This document shows positions 61,890-64,000 of a stretch of DNA of 64,000 bases, piece after piece (within the stretch, counting starts at the first letter, position 1; every line of letters begins with the position of its first letter). The notes under the pieces are model-generated. The model worked only from the letters and a program-made list of their open reading frames with translations, did not search any database and was not told the DNA's origin. Source of the stretch: Mesorhizobium sp. ZC-5 (GTDB lineage: Bacteria > Pseudomonadota > Alphaproteobacteria > Rhizobiales > Rhizobiaceae); assembly GCF_025753855.1 (NCBI RefSeq), contig NZ_JAOWPT010000010.1, forward strand, positions 157,872-221,871, read 5' to 3'. The position numbers were made by a program, and so were the translations under genes.

Positions 61890-63388
61890 CGCTGGGCAGC
61901 CTCCAATGTCCGCTTGCCGGGTCCTGCGTGGCTGCTGTTTTCGACTGGTATCTGGACCTTGAGCCGCGTTCCCCGGCCTCCCGGATTAGGGCCGAGCGAG
62001 ATGGTGCCGCCAAGTGCGCGGACCCTCTCTTCCATGCTGGTCAAGCCGAGACCGCGCGTGTCGCCCAATGACGTGCCGGTGCCGTCGTCCGTAATCGACA
62101 GGTGAAGAACAGGACGAACATCGAGATCGCCCTTGGTTCGCGGCTCAACTGGACATTCTCTCAGGTCGACGTCGAGGCTAGTCGCCTGGGCGTGCCGCAA
62201 TGCGTTGGTGATCCCTTCCTGGACGCAGCGATAGATGGTGATGTTGGTGGCATCATCATACCTCGCTGCCAGATTGTCGACGGAAAGTGTAATTTTCGGC
62301 ACCGGGCCGTGCCGCTGGAACTCCGAGATCAGGCCGCCCAGCACTTCGGAGAGGGCAAGGTGGTCCAGCGCCATCGGACGCAGCCTGTCGAGAAGGCGGC
62401 GATTCATGAGCTGTATCTTGTCGGTAATCTCCTCGATCGTGGCGGCCCGCTCACGTATGGTCTGCCCGACCTCTGTTGGCAGACGGCGTGCCAGGATTTC
62501 CAGCGACGTAACGTCCGCCTTGATTCCAAAGAGACAGGGGCCAAGCTCGTCGTGGAGTTCGGATGCTATCCGACGACGCTCGTCATCCTGAACCGTCAAC
62601 AGATGACGGCTTAGCTGCCGGTTTTCCGACCGTGCCAAGTCGAGCCGAAGGGCGAGGGCGTTGAAGCGATCCGTGATTTCCGCGAGTGCCTGGATGTTCG
62701 GGCGGGCAAGCCGATGGCGAAACTCCCCCTGCTCCAGTTCGCTAAGTCCGGCGGCGACGCCCTCCAATGGGTGCAACAGCCGGCCTAACGCGAAGTAAAG
62801 CAATACGAGCACGGCAAGGCCAAGCCCCAGCGCGACAACCAGGAGGTCCTTCGTTTCCCGCCATACCTCGGCGATCTCGTCGGCGGCATGGCCAACAATG
62901 ACAATGGATCCGATATGGCGGCCTTCCGATACGATCTGCATCTCGCGCCGCACATCTTCGACATTCACCACGGACGCAAACCAGCGCGGCACGTCGTCTT
63001 GCTCATCGATTGACGGAAACGGCAAGAGTGCGGCGCGTCCGGCATCGGCTGCACTTATCGCAAGGACGCGGACGTGGCGCAGCTGGCCGATCCTGCTGGG
63101 AAGTTGCTCGATCTGCGGGGCACGCTGGAACTGTGGCTGCGTAACCAACTCGCGAACAAGCTGTTCCGCGGTCGTCATGGCGGCGGCAACCTCGACTTCG
63201 GAGGATTTCTTTGCGTTGTAGATTATCGTGACCGTAGCAGCAGCGCCTGCAAGGAGACCCACAAGAATGATCGTCGCCAGGATTTGTCCCCGCAGCGATA
63301 TCGCGCGCCAGCGGGCAACAGCCCAGGAACGCCATCGTTCCTGAATCCTGGGTCGGGCAAATGGCCGGCCGGATATGCTGTCGAACAT
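61886..63388 (-). CDS. Sensor histidine kinase, NarX/DesK-type (HisKA_3)
   Basis: This 500-aa membrane kinase has TM1 at about residues 35-57, a periplasmic region of about 125 residues, TM2 at about 182-203, a HAMP linker, phospho-acceptor His279 (ASELHDELGP) in a HisKA_3 domain, and an ATPase domain with N-box NALRHAQA, G1 ITDDGTGTS and G2 GRGTRLKV. The ATG at 63388 has AAGGA nine bases upstream; the longer frame is not conserved. The short periplasmic sensor has no named domain that I recognise. Confidence 0.93.
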   Translation of the reverse strand: MFDSISGRPFARPRIQERWRSWAVARWRAISLRGQILATIILVGLLAGAAATVTIIYNAKKSSEVEVAAAMTTAEQLVRELVTQPQFQRAPQIEQLPSRIGQLRHVRVLAISAADAGRAALLPFPSIDEQDDVPRWFASVVNVEDVRREMQIVSEGRHIGSIVIVGHAADEIAEVWRETKDLLVVALGLGLAVLVLLYFALGRLLHPLEGVAAGLSELEQGEFRHRLARPNIQALAEITDRFNALALRLDLARSENRQLSRHLLTVQDDERRRIASELHDELGPCLFGIKADVTSLEILARRLPTEVGQTIRERAATIEEITDKIQLMNRRLLDRLRPMALDHLALSEVLGGLISEFQRHGPVPKITLSVDNLAARYDDATNITIYRCVQEGITNALRHAQATSLDVDLRECPVEPRTKGDLDVRPVLHLSITDDGTGTSLGDTRGLGLTSMEERVRALGGTISLGPNPGGRGTRLKVQIPVENSSHAGPGKRTLEAAQR

Positions 63389-63644
63389 CGACTTGTCCTT
63401 GGCTAAGGTCGTTCGCCGGATTTGACCATTCCTCCGGTGATGCGGCACCGCCGTTCCTCGACTTTGTGACACGAGCACCTTGGCGCTGGCAATCTTTGCC
63501 CCATCGCCGCCGGGCCTATGTGGCAGAATGGACATCGAACACGGGAACTTTTGGCAACGAAGTGGAGGACAAGTGCCATAGGCGCGTCCGGCGAACCTCT
63601 ATAACCTGACTTGACCTGGAAACAGGTACACGCGTCCACCCATC

Positions 63645-63694
63645 AGCGGTGTCCGGAGAGCGGTTCCCTAAACCGCAACGATCCGGACACCGCT
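63645..63694. promoter_or_regulatory. Long nested hairpin in the leader/promoter region
   Basis: The outer arms of 13 bp, AGCGGTGTCCGGA (63645-63657) and TCCGGACACCGCT (63682-63694), are perfect. Inside, GCGGTT (63660-63665) pairs with AACCGC (63671-63676) around CCCTA. It could be a transcription terminator or attenuator, or a protein site. There is no U-run after it. Confidence 0.5.
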
Positions 63695-63740
63695 GCAAGG
63701 GCGCGATCAAAGGGGCGGGCACCTCCTTGAACGCGTCGAG

Positions 63741-63760
63741 ATGGCTACCTTGGTAGCCAT
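63741..63760. promoter_or_regulatory. Dyad ATGGCTACC-TT-GGTAGCCAT
   Basis: Two perfect 9-bp arms have a 2-base centre. It ends 19 bp before the start codon at 63780, overlapping the expected leader. NarL-type regulators bind paired heptamers of the TAC type, so it may be a site of the neighbouring response regulator, though the arms here are arranged differently from the NarL site. Confidence 0.45.
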
Positions 63761-63779
63761 TGCGGCGAAGGAGTGGTTC

Positions 63780-64000
63780 ATGAGGCATCTGACAGCCATG
63801 GCCTTATCGGCCCTGCTGGCACTACTTCCGGCAAGCATGGCTTCCGCTCAGACTTCGAAGCCTGAGCCTATCGACATTCGTATCGGCTATCTTCGTGCTT
63901 ATGCTCCAAGCTTGGCGTTGTCGGTGCTTGATGTTCCGCCGCGTGACGAGGGGGTTGCCGGTGGCACTGTGGCGATTGCCGACAACAACACGACCGGCAG
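63780..64000 (+). CDS. Periplasmic substrate-binding protein associated with PQQ-dependent alcohol oxidation, 5' part
   Basis: The first 73 codons are visible. A signal peptide (LTAMALSALLALLPASMASA/QT) is followed by IDIRIGYLRAYAPSLALSV and DEGVAGGTVAIADNNTTG. I recognise this as the start of the ABC-type periplasmic binding-protein family that occurs beside PQQ-dependent alcohol dehydrogenase gene sets. The ATG has AAGGAG seven bases upstream. It is divergent from the two-component system, as in known ethanol/methanol oxidation clusters where such a pair controls the quinoprotein genes. The rest of the gene and any PQQ genes lie beyond the window. The family call is from memory of the motif. 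Confidence 0.7.
   Translation, partial: MRHLTAMALSALLALLPASMASAQTSKPEPIDIRIGYLRAYAPSLALSVLDVPPRDEGVAGGTVAIADNNTTG

Larger units (their letters stand above)
63389..63779. other. Divergent control region between kinase and binding-protein genes
   Basis: These 391 bp hold no convincing gene. They contain a nested dyad at 63645-63694, the short dyad ACCTG-GAAA-CAGGT at 63614-63627 and a 20-bp near-perfect palindrome at 63741-63760, listed separately. Confidence 0.6.

Overview
The window reads like a high-GC alphaproteobacterial chromosome or megaplasmid, most likely Rhizobiales of the Mesorhizobium/Phyllobacteriaceae type. This is judged from protein style, dense operons with ATGA/GTGA overlaps, GTG and TTG starts, and the wealth of sugar-acid uptake systems; it is not from a database match. 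I saw no rRNA, tRNA, CRISPR array, insertion sequence or phage gene. Almost the whole window is catabolic: transporter plus oxidoreductase/dehydratase plus local regulator, repeated in modules.

Region 1 (1-16.1 kb) is a carboxylate/alcohol oxidation island. It holds a partial GMC oxidoreductase, an aldo/keto reductase, three TctC-type receptors, a zinc alcohol dehydrogenase, an SMP-30 lactonase, a carboxymuconolactone decarboxylase-like protein, an orphan CoxL-type molybdenum hydroxylase subunit, a 2-hydroxyacid dehydrogenase-tctB-tctA-GST operon and an alpha/beta hydrolase whose nucleophile is replaced by Ala. No regulator is encoded here, but a repeated element (core ATGACATTATA) lies in front of several transcription units.

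Region 2 (16.3-23.6 kb) is a complete branched-chain-amino-acid-type ABC transporter (livK-G-F-H-M) ending in a second GMC oxidoreductase, with a divergent LysR gene. Region 3 (23.7-46 kb) is a long, almost entirely minus-strand stretch. It contains a DMT exporter with an Ldh_2 dehydrogenase, ketoglutarate semialdehyde dehydrogenase, kdgD, RraA-like, IlvD-type sugar-acid dehydratase, 2-hydroxyacid dehydrogenase, two complete Dpp/Opp-type ABC transporters, two enolase-superfamily dehydratases and two GntR regulators. KdgD and the semialdehyde dehydrogenase together make 2-oxoglutarate from a 5-keto-4-deoxy sugar acid, so this looks like non-phosphorylative sugar-acid catabolism.

Region 4 (46.2-48.4 kb) pairs a DapA-family lyase with a third enolase-superfamily enzyme. 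Region 5 (48.6-55.8 kb) is a LacI-controlled sugar ABC transporter divergent from an aldo/keto reductase and two VOC proteins, with a perfect 14-bp LacI-like palindrome between them. Region 6 (56.1-61 kb) is a hexuronate module: uxuA, a TRAP transporter and a GntR regulator. Region 7 (61.2-64 kb) is a NarL-type two-component system divergent from the start of a periplasmic binding protein that resembles those of PQQ-dependent alcohol oxidation systems; it runs off the right edge.
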